Positions 8,701-15,977 of a stretch of 25,963 nucleotides of DNA are shown in pieces. How positions within the stretch are numbered: the first letter of the stretch is position 1; each line of letters starts with the position of its first letter. Below the pieces are notes generated by a model, which saw only the letters and a list, made by a program, of their open reading frames with translations, was not told where the DNA came from and searched no databases. The position numbers were made by a program, and so were the translations under genes. Source of the DNA: JAQVSH01 sp964349835 (GTDB lineage: Bacteria; Bacteroidota; Bacteroidia; Bacteroidales; UBA4181); assembly GCA_964349835.1 (NCBI GenBank), contig CAYGID010000029.1:1-25963 (forward strand), given 5' to 3'.

Positions 8701-8964
8701 TTGGCTTCCCTCTGTCGGAGAACCCCCTTGCGCTGATCCCCTTCCGGGGGTAGGTTCGGAGAGATAACCCGATCCGGCCGAAACGATGCCCCGGATCTTC
8801 TGCAGGCGTTCACTGACTCTCTGTACCAGTGTATAGGTTACCGAATCGCCGATAATCAGGCTTCCGGTAACCACCGCGCTGGCCAGCATAACAGCCAATC
8901 CGGCCAGAAGATAATACCTCCGGTAGTAGCGGATATTTTGGAGAAGGGTTTGGCGGCGATTCAT
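5758..8964 (-). CDS. FtsX-family ABC transporter permease, about 10 membrane helices
   Basis: This 1068-residue permease has a first helix at about 20-40, then a long extracytoplasmic domain (about 45-485, MacB-PCD-like). A first FtsX core of three helices covers about 490-625 and contains the coupling-type segment RRQEWALLAALGFTPKQI. Central helices lie at about 650-740, then a second extracytoplasmic domain, and a second FtsX core at the C-terminus (about 945-1055) contains RRSELATLLALGYSKIEI. Two FtsX cores in one chain resemble YbbP-type permeases rather than 4-helix MacB or LolC/E. Such mechanotransmission transporters act on envelope substrates such as lipoproteins rather than moving solutes across the inner membrane. 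It starts 9 bases after the ATPase stop. A Gly/Ser/Pro/Thr-rich stretch near residues 68-88 may be an insertion. Confidence 0.88.
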   Translation of the reverse strand: MNRRQTLLQNIRYYRRYYLLAGLAVMLASAVVTGSLIIGDSVTYTLVQRVSERLQKIRGIVSAGSGYLSEPTPGRGSAQGGSPTEGSQEVAGVLYSNGFVQSSSGGALIPVDVWGIDSTFVPITQTTPYIPQTSEVILNQRIADELKVKPGDDLVVRLPASGLIPSGSLFVTRQYTTSLRLTVKAIAQTTQGADLSLRNEQVRPFNLFLHKPEMGEALKAEGRSNLLLNAASFAGDSLTGWSPSQSGLHVSDRGNWREITSDQLFLPSHVTDTLTARLDRANRLFSYFVNDIANPRTGQSIPYSFVTAIDQYEETALKSNEILLSDVAAKRIGAKVGDTVRLAYFVAGRLKSLTEETSAFVVKQICPISDWVNDGHLSAEFPGLSDVDNCTDWDSDLPIQMERVGTIDEEYWDLYKTTPKALIAYQTGAAAWSNPFGNATSIRVAHSEAETAQTVNRLLSPSDFGIQVVNDPAGAGTLSALEGVDFKGLFIALAFFVIIAALVLAALPLVQMVDDRRQEWALLAALGFTPKQIEKRLLAETFWVIVIAVAAGLLPGLLYNRLVLFALEGVWNHAVHTEDFLVRIPPGSLAAGFVATLGVSWLSAWYVLRKKMSKKSAKSLKIAAKRPWQIPAASGLLFAGAAAASFFFPSSPALFMLTGLLCLIFATALFHLVVFDKAHRPSPLNRWGLVAKNLWHHRKTNRLSIWVLTSGMFILFSTGLNRQGFTNEQKRMAGTGGYALWAETTVAFQHDVNDTSVRAGLGLASLSPSVHFTALFRHAGDDASCLNLNRALQPTVLGVPINDMERSAFGFSEAIDGLSTDSVWNYMQVRHNGAYPVVADQTVLQWGLFKAPGDTLHYRDEKGREVVLLIAGALTNSMFQGNLLMDANLFSQLWPSETGSRIQLVQSPDGESEALRDLLQQALSNWGVRVEFTSDRLKMFNSVTDTYLTIFLLLGGLGLILGILGMALIVQRNMTGRRSELATLLALGYSKIEIKRLYRTENLLVPLYAVGMGTVSSLLAVIPTAANATGAVWAMMGALVLILLLLGIRFTKRVVDRAINEVKIETGL
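8722..8751. repeat. GC-rich dyad inside the permease gene
   Basis: ACCCCC (8722-8727) and GGGGGT (8746-8751) are perfect inverted arms with an internal CCCC-TTCC-GGGG dyad. They encode part of a low-complexity loop rich in Gly, Ser, Pro and Thr just after the first transmembrane helix. The base composition is visibly unlike the flanking coding sequence. It may be a small palindromic repeat inserted in frame. Copies elsewhere in the genome cannot be checked from this window. Confidence 0.35.
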
Positions 8965-8973
8965 GGCTGCGGT

Positions 8974-9651
8974 TTACTGTAGTTGCAGTTTCCCCTCTTC
9001 GAGGGCATATTTTCGTTGGGCTGCCAACGCAATCCGTTGGGAGTGGGTTACCAGCACTACGGCTGCTCTTTCGCTTTGCTGCAGTTCGGAAAGGAGCGAA
9101 ACTACCCCGTCGGCTGTGTGGGCATCGAGCGAACCGGTGGGTTCGTCGGCCAAAATAAGCGCCGGTTTCATCATCAAAGCCCTGCAGATGGCCACCCTTT
9201 GGCATTCACCGCCCGAAAGTTGCAGGGGTGTGCGGCCGGCGAGCGACTCCATTCCTGTTTTTTCGAGTAGCTGCATGGCCCGCTCTTTATGAAGGAGCGT
9301 GGTGGTCTTCTCTTTTGCCAGAATGGGCAGCAAGAGGTTTTCGAGCACAGTAAACTGCGGTAACAGTTTGTGATCCTGAAAAATAAACCCTACCGAAGCG
9401 TTTCGGTAACCTGCCAGTCCCTCGTCCAACAGAGCATAGAGGTTTGCCCCTCTAAAGAGGAGAGAACCCGAGGTGGGAGGCATCATCCCTCCGAGCAGTT
9501 GCAGCAGGGTCGATTTGCCCGATCCGGAGGGGCCTGTAACGGCAATAAAATCGGCCTCTTCGAGTGTAAGGTCGACACCTTGCAGCACATGGCTGTCGGC
9601 ACCCGCGTGCAGATAGGTTTTGGTAATGTTGAGCAGTTCGATCAGCGCCAT
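8974..9651 (-). CDS. ABC transporter ATP-binding protein, LolD/MacB type
   Basis: This 225-residue nucleotide-binding subunit is of normal length for the LolD/MacB/FtsE group. Visible motifs are Walker A GPSGSGKST (40-48), Q-loop FQDHKLLP (Gln92), signature LSGGECQR (145-152), Walker B ALILADEPTGSLD (164-176) and the switch His203 in VTHSQ. The sequence LADEPTGSLD is characteristic of the LolD/MacB family. It starts one base after the glycosyltransferase stop codon and is followed 9 bases later by its FtsX-family permease, so the pair forms one transporter. No periplasmic adaptor (MacA-like) gene is present in the window. Confidence 0.95.
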   Translation of the reverse strand: MALIELLNITKTYLHAGADSHVLQGVDLTLEEADFIAVTGPSGSGKSTLLQLLGGMMPPTSGSLLFRGANLYALLDEGLAGYRNASVGFIFQDHKLLPQFTVLENLLLPILAKEKTTTLLHKERAMQLLEKTGMESLAGRTPLQLSGGECQRVAICRALMMKPALILADEPTGSLDAHTADGVVSLLSELQQSERAAVVLVTHSQRIALAAQRKYALEEGKLQLQ

Positions 9652-9652
9652 A

Positions 9653-10990
9653 TTAGTGCAGTTTTTCTATGCTTTCGCGATAAAAGCGTTCAAGTGCTCC
9701 GGCCATTGCCAGTGTGCCGAAGTGGTTCTCTGTAACAGCCAATGCCTCGGCCTGCATGGCTCTGAAGCGCTCTTTTGCGGTGAGGAGAGCCTCCAGCTCG
9801 GAGGCCAGCTGTTGGGGGGTATTGGGGCTGTAAACAACGCCCGCCCTACCCACAATTTCGGGGGCCGAGCCGCTATCGGGCTGCACAGCGGGGGCGCCGG
9901 CGGCAAACCCTTCGCAAAGATAGAGCCCGAAAGCCTCCTCGAAACGAAGGGGAACCGATAGTACCGAAATGTTGAGCAGAAATTTTGCTTTGTCGGTATG
10001 CAGAAAGTCGTGCTCTTCAATGCTTACGCTGTGGGCGTAGGGAGCCAAAATCTTGCGGACCCTCTTCATAAAAGCCGCATCATCGTGGGTGCTGCCTCCC
10101 GCTACATGCAGCCGGAGTTGTGGCAGGGTACCCTTCTGTTTTAATAAAACAAAGGCCTCGGCCAATATATCGAGACCGTTAAGCTCATTCATCCGCGACA
10201 AAAAACCGATTACCGGCGGATCAAGTGCCTTAGCCCCGCTTTGGAATAGGGTAGGAAGATTGCCGTCGGGGGTCGCAGTGAAGAGCGGCTTTTCGGCCCA
10301 TCCGGTGGGAACTACCGATATAGGCCCGATACCGGGCAGCTTTGCCTCCATTTTTTGCTTGTAGAAGTGGCTGGGGGTTACCAATCCGTCCACATAACGG
10401 CAATTGTGCAGAATGCCCTGCCATGCACGACTCCGGTAAGGCTCTTCCATGAGATCAATCCAGGTGTCCTCATCTTGTAAAGAGCAAACCACCGGAACTT
10501 TCAGACGTTTTTTCAGGAGCGGAGCCAATCCGATAATCAGGGTATTAGAGAGGTGAATCACCTCGGGAAGATCGGTTTCGATCCACTCTATCAATTTTTC
10601 GGCCTCCAGAAGAAACGATCCATTTCGGCCCTCAATCATGGATAGGGTGTGCTCTTCGAGCCCTTTTACGCGGGTACTTCCCGCCATCCGTGCTGCCAGC
10701 CGCAAAAAAACAGGTCGGTTCAGCCAGTTTTCGAGCCATGCAGGAAGCCCCCTGTTGCGGAACCACTGTTGCGACACAAAAAAGGATACAGCCCCGAAAA
10801 AGATGGGTGATTGCTTCGATTGCTCAGGCCGACTATTGCCTGTGGATACCTCCTGTACCGGGAGATAGAGGGGCATAAGCGTTACATCGTGCTTTTGTGC
10901 CAGAAGCGCACGGGCGTAGGTGTTGTCGCGAAGGCAGTTTCCGCAGTAAAAGGAGTCGCCCGATCCGGTGGTGATGATTAAGATTTTCAT
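9653..10990 (-). CDS. GT4-family glycosyltransferase with an N-terminal CxxC loop
   Basis: The 445-residue form starting at ATG 10990 (MKILIITTGSG) is preferred. The longer in-frame form, starting at 11035, would overlap the upstream gene, whereas 10990 leaves the 11-base spacing seen at two other junctions of this operon. The GT-B fold is supported by the N-terminal Rossmann-type start, the segment PPVIGFLSRMNELNGLDIL opening the second domain, and the EX7E motif E-AFGLYLC-E followed by GFAAGAPAVQPDSGSAPEIV. These are hallmarks of GT4 retaining transferases using sugar nucleotides. The loop GDSFYCGNCLRDN (about residues 10-22) carries a CxxC pair at the expected donor/acceptor cleft and marks a distinct subfamily. 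The acceptor is unknown. Its position between a propeller lipoprotein and an ABC exporter suggests a role in envelope glycoconjugates. Confidence 0.88.
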   Translation of the reverse strand: MKILIITTGSGDSFYCGNCLRDNTYARALLAQKHDVTLMPLYLPVQEVSTGNSRPEQSKQSPIFFGAVSFFVSQQWFRNRGLPAWLENWLNRPVFLRLAARMAGSTRVKGLEEHTLSMIEGRNGSFLLEAEKLIEWIETDLPEVIHLSNTLIIGLAPLLKKRLKVPVVCSLQDEDTWIDLMEEPYRSRAWQGILHNCRYVDGLVTPSHFYKQKMEAKLPGIGPISVVPTGWAEKPLFTATPDGNLPTLFQSGAKALDPPVIGFLSRMNELNGLDILAEAFVLLKQKGTLPQLRLHVAGGSTHDDAAFMKRVRKILAPYAHSVSIEEHDFLHTDKAKFLLNISVLSVPLRFEEAFGLYLCEGFAAGAPAVQPDSGSAPEIVGRAGVVYSPNTPQQLASELEALLTAKERFRAMQAEALAVTENHFGTLAMAGALERFYRESIEKLH

Positions 10991-11001
10991 GGGTCGTGGC
11001 T

Positions 11002-12183
11002 TTAGTGAGATGCCTCCGACAGGTTGCCAAAGCAAAAGAGCGAACCTTTTGAGGTGAGGATGTAAAAGCGGCCTTCAACCACTGCCGGTGAGGCTGTAAT
11101 CATCTCTCCGGCATCCCACGACCAGAGATTCTTTCCGGTTTTCTCATCCAAAATATAGGCCTTTCCGTTTTTGGTGCAGATCAGCACCTTGCCGTTGGCC
11201 ACAACCGGCGAACTCTCACAGGCGTCGCCCAGAAGGTACGACCACAGCTCTTTGCCGCTCTCTTTTTCGAGGCAGTAGATTTTATTGTCGTCGGAGGTGA
11301 AGATCAGATGCTTCTTGCCAACGGCGGGTAAAGCTATATACGAACCGTTATCGGAAGCCGGGGTAAAGAGTTTACTCATTATGGTGTCATTTACCGAAAT
11401 ACGGTAAATGGTGCCGTTGTAATCGCCCACATAGAGGTTTGGTCCGTCGAATACCGGAGAAGAGGGAATATAGACCTCCAATTCTGTGCTACGCACCTCA
11501 AGGCCGGTTTCAATATCAACTACTCTCAGAAAGGCGTCGCACCCCCCAAAGGCAATCAGAGAGCCCGATACCGACGCGGCTCCGTTAAGATAGTAACCCG
11601 ATTCGAATTTCCGGATTAATGAACCGGTTTCGGCATCGAGGCAATAGAAGAAATAGTCGTAACTTCCAAATAGCAGGAGGGTTTTCCCGCCAATATGGGT
11701 GAGATTGGCCGATCCGGAGATCTGCCCCTCGGTTTCATAGCGCCATTTTACCTGGCCTGTGTTGAGCGAAACGGCTATCATCGTGCCATTGATGGTTCCC
11801 ACATAGGCAAGTGAATCGTGCAGCAGGAGCGAGGCCTCAATGGCGGTATCGAGATTGAGCGAAAAGATCTCTTTGCCGTCGGGTCCGACCCCTTTAATCA
11901 GCCCTCTGCGGTCGCACCAGTAAATCCCCTTTTCGCTCACAACGGGCGAAGAGACTGTTCGCGAGCCGGTTTTATAACTCCAAAGTAAACGTGGTTCGTC
12001 GGGGAGTTTTGCTGTGGTAACCCCCTGCAGTTGTGCATCGCCCCGAAAGATGCTCCACGTCTGTTCCGAAGCAGCCTCGCCTGCTCCGTTCTTTGAGGCT
12101 GAGGGCGAACAGCCGGTTACTGCAAGCAGCAGAAAGGCTGAAAGAAGGGTCAGGTAAAAGCGACTGTGAGGTTTGTTCCACAT
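11002..12183 (-). CDS. PQQ-like beta-propeller lipoprotein
   Basis: This 393-residue protein has a lipoprotein signal peptide with lipobox AVTGC, so Cys25 would be lipidated. The mature protein consists of repeated PQQ_2/BamB-like blades with the recurring Gly-x-x-x-Trp signature (GQVKWRYE, GKELWSYL, GKNLWSWD) and blade starts of the type SSPVV and ASPAV. It has no visible quinoprotein dehydrogenase hallmark, so it is probably a structural or binding propeller rather than a PQQ enzyme. It lies 11 bases after the GltD-like gene and 11 bases before the glycosyltransferase. Whether it sits on the inner or outer membrane cannot be read safely from the residues after Cys25. Confidence 0.9.
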   Translation of the reverse strand: MWNKPHSRFYLTLLSAFLLLAVTGCSPSASKNGAGEAASEQTWSIFRGDAQLQGVTTAKLPDEPRLLWSYKTGSRTVSSPVVSEKGIYWCDRRGLIKGVGPDGKEIFSLNLDTAIEASLLLHDSLAYVGTINGTMIAVSLNTGQVKWRYETEGQISGSANLTHIGGKTLLLFGSYDYFFYCLDAETGSLIRKFESGYYLNGAASVSGSLIAFGGCDAFLRVVDIETGLEVRSTELEVYIPSSPVFDGPNLYVGDYNGTIYRISVNDTIMSKLFTPASDNGSYIALPAVGKKHLIFTSDDNKIYCLEKESGKELWSYLLGDACESSPVVANGKVLICTKNGKAYILDEKTGKNLWSWDAGEMITASPAVVEGRFYILTSKGSLFCFGNLSEASH

Positions 12184-12194
12184 AGCATTCCGTA

Positions 12195-13589
12195 TTATTC
12201 TGCCGGGTTTCCCTCCATAAGATAAAGGGCTCCCGTGGGGCAGAGGTTAGCAATGGATTCGGGTACGTTGAGTGCATTCTCGGGAGGTATCACCACCTTC
12301 ATTTCGAACCCGCGATATTGGAAAGTAGCGCCGTTGGTGGTGTTATAAACACAGAGTCCGCAAGAGATGCATTTGGCCGATTCAAACCAAAGGGTCCCGT
12401 GCAGATGCATGCGGCCTGCTCTGCGGCTGCTCTCTTTGTTAAAGAGCGAAGCACTGCAACCCAGATAGGAGCTGTGGCTGCGAAGCCGACAGTTCTCTTT
12501 GGCATCGCAGTCGCAAAAGAGGCATCCGGTAGAGGTATCAAAGAACTTGCTTTCGCGGATTGTCTCTTTTTCGCCCTTGTCGAGCTTGAAGAAGGTCGAC
12601 TGAAAACGGTAATAGGGGTCTTCTATGGGATGGAGAACCTCCGGAAGGGGCGACGGAACCACTGCCCGGTGCACCTGAAGCGCGGTTTTTATCCCTTCGG
12701 CTACCAGACGGGCCGGGTGTTTTACCTTGTATAGAACCGAAAAGGGTGCCGCAGGGTTCCAAATACCCCCTCCGGCCTCGATTATGGCATCGAACCCCTC
12801 AAGTTTGGGGCTCTTTTTCCCCAGTTCGAACCGGATTCCGGCTTTCCGAAGAATCTCCAGTTCGTGCGTGAGAATGTCATCGGGCAGTGCAGAGGGATCG
12901 GCGAGATGGGGTTTCACCGGGTTCTCCTGTTCATCGAAGATGGTTACGTCCCATCCCAGGCGCATCAACTGCCATGCAACCCCCAACGAGGCAGGGGTTG
13001 AGGGGCCAACGGCAGCCCGTTTCCCATTTTGGGGAAGGGGAACGGGGAGAAGGGTCTCCTTCTCTTCGCGGACAAGCCGTTTCTTAATCTCCCTGATGGG
13101 AACTGCCTTTTCGATTTCGGCCCGGCGGCAGATATTCTCGCAGGGTGCCTTACAGATATAACAGAGCGAAGCGGGAAAGACCAGGTCGTTACGAAGCAGA
13201 AGAAGCGCCTTATCGTTTTGTCCCGCTTCGATATAGCGATTCATGGCGGCAATGTCGAGCGATCCGGGGCAGGCTCTGCGACAGGGGGCCTCACAATCGG
13301 CTCTGTGGTCGCTGAGAAGCAGTTCGAGCGACGACTTTCGGATGGCCGCAATCTCTCTGTTCTCCGATTCAATTTGCATTCCATCCAATGCCGCGGTCGA
13401 GCAGGAGGGCATGACCTGCCCGTTGGTACTGTTTTTTACCGCACAAACCATGCAGGAGGCTTTGTGGACGGCATTTTCGGCATAACAGAGGGTGGGAATG
13501 AATATCCCGTTTCGGAAGGCTACCGAATAGATGGTCTCGCCCGGCGAAAAGGGGTAAGGCTTATTGTCTATGTAAAGTTGCGCGCTCAT
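12195..13589 (-). CDS. [2Fe-2S]/4Fe-4S electron-transfer protein with a reduced GltD-like domain
   Basis: This 464-residue cytoplasmic protein begins with a plant-type/NuoG-like [2Fe-2S] domain (Cys35, 46, 49, 63). A DPYD/GltD-type Fe-S domain follows with CEAPCRRACPGSLDI (Cys99, 103, 107) and CYICKAPCENICRR (Cys143, 146, 150, 154). The expected FAD domain is shortened to about 130 residues (about 188-310), and its dinucleotide loop reads AAVGPSTPAS instead of GxGPAGL, so flavin binding is probably weakened or lost. After that come an unusual cluster CLFCDCDAKENC (Cys356, 359, 361, 367) and a ferredoxin-like site with CISCGLC (407-413) and a distant Cys450-Pro. It overlaps the NuoEF-like gene by 4 bases, so it is its likely partner subunit, acting as an electron wire rather than a pyridine-nucleotide oxidoreductase. 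Confidence 0.85.
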   Translation of the reverse strand: MSAQLYIDNKPYPFSPGETIYSVAFRNGIFIPTLCYAENAVHKASCMVCAVKNSTNGQVMPSCSTAALDGMQIESENREIAAIRKSSLELLLSDHRADCEAPCRRACPGSLDIAAMNRYIEAGQNDKALLLLRNDLVFPASLCYICKAPCENICRRAEIEKAVPIREIKKRLVREEKETLLPVPLPQNGKRAAVGPSTPASLGVAWQLMRLGWDVTIFDEQENPVKPHLADPSALPDDILTHELEILRKAGIRFELGKKSPKLEGFDAIIEAGGGIWNPAAPFSVLYKVKHPARLVAEGIKTALQVHRAVVPSPLPEVLHPIEDPYYRFQSTFFKLDKGEKETIRESKFFDTSTGCLFCDCDAKENCRLRSHSSYLGCSASLFNKESSRRAGRMHLHGTLWFESAKCISCGLCVYNTTNGATFQYRGFEMKVVIPPENALNVPESIANLCPTGALYLMEGNPAE

Positions 13590-15976
13590 GATTTGATCTT
13601 GGCGATGTTTTGTTTTTCTATGGCCTCAATAGGACAGGCTTCCAGGCAGAGTCCGCATTTCACACAGAGTTCGGTGTCGATGCTGTGTTTTTGGTAGGGC
13701 AGGTAAGGAATGGCGTCGACGGGGCAGACTCTGGCACATTTGGTGCACCCGTTGCAATGGTCAAGCACCACGTAGTTAATCATTCCGGTGCAGGTTGCAG
13801 TGGGGCAGATGCCGTTGATGTGCGCCTCATACTCTTCGCGGAAGTAGCGCAGCGTGGTGAGTACCGGGTTGGGAGCTGTCTTGCCCAAGGCACAGAGGCT
13901 CGACTCTTTGACTTGCAGCGCCAGCGATTCGAGCAACGTGAGATCTTCGGGTTTCCCCTTTCCGGAGCAGATTTTTTCGAGAATATCGAGCATGCGGCGA
14001 ATGCCTACCCTGCAAAAGGTGCATTTTCCGCACGACTGTTCGCAGGTAAAGGTGAGGAAGTAGCGTGCCATGTCGACCATGCAGTCGGTGTCGTCGAGCA
14101 CAACCAGCCCGCCCGAACCCATCATGGCTCCGAGCGAGTTGAAGGCCTCGAAATCGATAGGCAGATCGCATTTATCGGCGGGAATGCATCCCCCTGAGGG
14201 GCCTCCCACCTGAACCGCCTTAAATTTGCGGCCCTTTTCTACCCCTCCGCCAATCTCCTCAACCACCTCATTCAGGCTGATTCCCATCGGAACTTCGACC
14301 AACCCTCCGTTTACCACCTTGCCTGCCAATGCAAACACTTTGGTGCCCGGACTTCCCTGGGTGCCAATGTTGCGGTATCCGGCGGCACCGCTGCGCAGAA
14401 TAAAGGGAATCTGGCTAAGGGTTTCCACGTTGTTTACCACTGTGGGACATCCATACAGCCCTTTCACGGCCGGGTAAGGAGGGCGTTGCCTGGGAAATCC
14501 CCGCTCCCCTTCGATGGAGGCAATCAGCGCAGTCTCTTCGCCGCATACAAAGGCACCTGCGCCTTCAAAAATTTCGAGGTCGAACGAGAAGGCCTGACCC
14601 AAAATGCGGTTGCCCAGATACCCTTTTTCTCGACAGATAACCAACGCTTTAGCAATCCGTTCAACTGCGAGCGGGTATTCGGCCCGGATGTAGAAGAGAC
14701 CTCGTGTGGCGCCTACGGCAAAGGCAGCCAGAATGAGCCCCTCGATTACCCTGAAAGGGTACGACTCAAGCAGCATTCTGTCCATAAAGGCTCCAGGATC
14801 GCCTTCGTCGCCGTTGCAGATTACATATTTTTTTGGGGCGTTGGAGGCCGCAACCAGTTCCCATTTTTTCCCGGCAGGAAAACCGCCGCCGCCGCGTCCT
14901 CTGATGCCGCTCTCCAGTACCGTCTGTAAAACGGCCTGCGGGTTGTTGCTCTTCAGGGCACTCTCCAATGCAGCAAACCCTCCCCTTTGTGCATAATCGT
15001 CGAGATCGAGGGGGGCCATCTCTCCATAGCCTTCGGTTGAGATATGCTTCTGCTTGCTGAGGAAGCTGTTGATTACGCGGGTGCGCTCTTCGGCAGGCGT
15101 CCAGAGAACATTGTCCCAGGTGAGGTCGGTATGCCAGTTGTCGATACGGTTGAGCAGGTTGTTTTTCCACTTTTTGATGGGCGATGCCGGCTTGAAGTGG
15201 TTGTGCAGTATCTCTTTGATTTCGGTGGCTTTTACATTGGGATACCGTACTTTGCCCCCTTCGGGCGTCACCACATCGATCAGGGGCACCTTTTTACACA
15301 CTCCTACACACCCCACCGATTTTACCTCTACATGAATGCCCAGTTCGCGGCAGGCAATCTCAATTTGGTTGTAGATGTCGCGGCTTCCGCTGGCCATGCA
15401 GCAGGAGCCCATACCCAGATGAATCTCTCCGGCAGTGGGCACCTTTACGGCGTTATCGGCAGTTGCGGTATTAGCCTGATTGCGGGAGGCCAGAAAATCG
15501 GAGATCACTTCGGTCACTTTGCCCGGAGCCACATGGCCGTAGGTTTTCTCGTCGATCTGTACCACCGGGGCCAGTGTACAGCAGCCCAGGCAGGCAATCT
15601 TTTCGACCGAGAAAAGCATATCGGGCGAGGTGCTTCCTCCATCGGTAATCTTCAGTTCGCGGAGAAAGGCGTCGTAGACATTCGAAGCGCCCTTTACATG
15701 ACAGGCGGTTCCGGTGCAAACCTTAATCATATGATCACCCGCCGGAACCATCCGGAATTGTTGGTAGAACGACGAAACACTAATTAACTGAGCCCTGTCG
15801 ATCTCCGTCTTCTCGTAGAGCCGTTTTACGGCGTCGGAGGGGATGAAATTCCATTCGTTTTGGATGGCCTGGAGCAACGGAATAATCTTATCGCGTTCGG
15901 TGCCGATACGCTGAATCAGGGTATCGGTTACTTCGGCAATGTTAACAACAGGCTCGTGATTACAGCTACAACTCAT
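13586..15976 (-). CDS. NuoE-NuoF-ferredoxin fusion, NAD(P)H-linked flavo-iron-sulfur subunit
   Basis: The ATG at 15976 (796 residues) is chosen over an in-frame GTG at 15991: it follows an AGGA Shine-Dalgarno-like sequence 8 bases upstream and starts one base after the previous stop. The first about 165 residues are NuoE-like, with a thioredoxin-fold [2Fe-2S] site (CTGTAC; CLGCC). A second thioredoxin-like [2Fe-2S] domain (about 183-262) has GSCCMA and SVGCVGVC. The NuoF core carries the glycine-rich loop IRGRGGGGFPAGKKWE (about 358-373) and FMN segment NGDEGDPGAFMDR. The N3-type cluster is SCGKCTFC with the later Cys in SSLCALG. Two C-terminal [4Fe-4S] motifs are CNGCTKCARVCP and CVKCGLCLEACP. 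This cofactor set matches the HydB/HydC (Bfu-type) electron-bifurcating subunits, here fused into one chain. Bifurcation itself is inferred. Confidence 0.93.
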   Translation of the reverse strand: MSCSCNHEPVVNIAEVTDTLIQRIGTERDKIIPLLQAIQNEWNFIPSDAVKRLYEKTEIDRAQLISVSSFYQQFRMVPAGDHMIKVCTGTACHVKGASNVYDAFLRELKITDGGSTSPDMLFSVEKIACLGCCTLAPVVQIDEKTYGHVAPGKVTEVISDFLASRNQANTATADNAVKVPTAGEIHLGMGSCCMASGSRDIYNQIEIACRELGIHVEVKSVGCVGVCKKVPLIDVVTPEGGKVRYPNVKATEIKEILHNHFKPASPIKKWKNNLLNRIDNWHTDLTWDNVLWTPAEERTRVINSFLSKQKHISTEGYGEMAPLDLDDYAQRGGFAALESALKSNNPQAVLQTVLESGIRGRGGGGFPAGKKWELVAASNAPKKYVICNGDEGDPGAFMDRMLLESYPFRVIEGLILAAFAVGATRGLFYIRAEYPLAVERIAKALVICREKGYLGNRILGQAFSFDLEIFEGAGAFVCGEETALIASIEGERGFPRQRPPYPAVKGLYGCPTVVNNVETLSQIPFILRSGAAGYRNIGTQGSPGTKVFALAGKVVNGGLVEVPMGISLNEVVEEIGGGVEKGRKFKAVQVGGPSGGCIPADKCDLPIDFEAFNSLGAMMGSGGLVVLDDTDCMVDMARYFLTFTCEQSCGKCTFCRVGIRRMLDILEKICSGKGKPEDLTLLESLALQVKESSLCALGKTAPNPVLTTLRYFREEYEAHINGICPTATCTGMINYVVLDHCNGCTKCARVCPVDAIPYLPYQKHSIDTELCVKCGLCLEACPIEAIEKQNIAKIKS

Positions 15977-15977
15977 C

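Noticed and set aside
13029..15787. Plus-strand open frames of about 195-247 codons opposite the NuoEF and GltD-like genes
   Set aside because: They are antisense to strongly supported genes, have no family motifs, and reflect the GC-rich codon pattern of the real strand.
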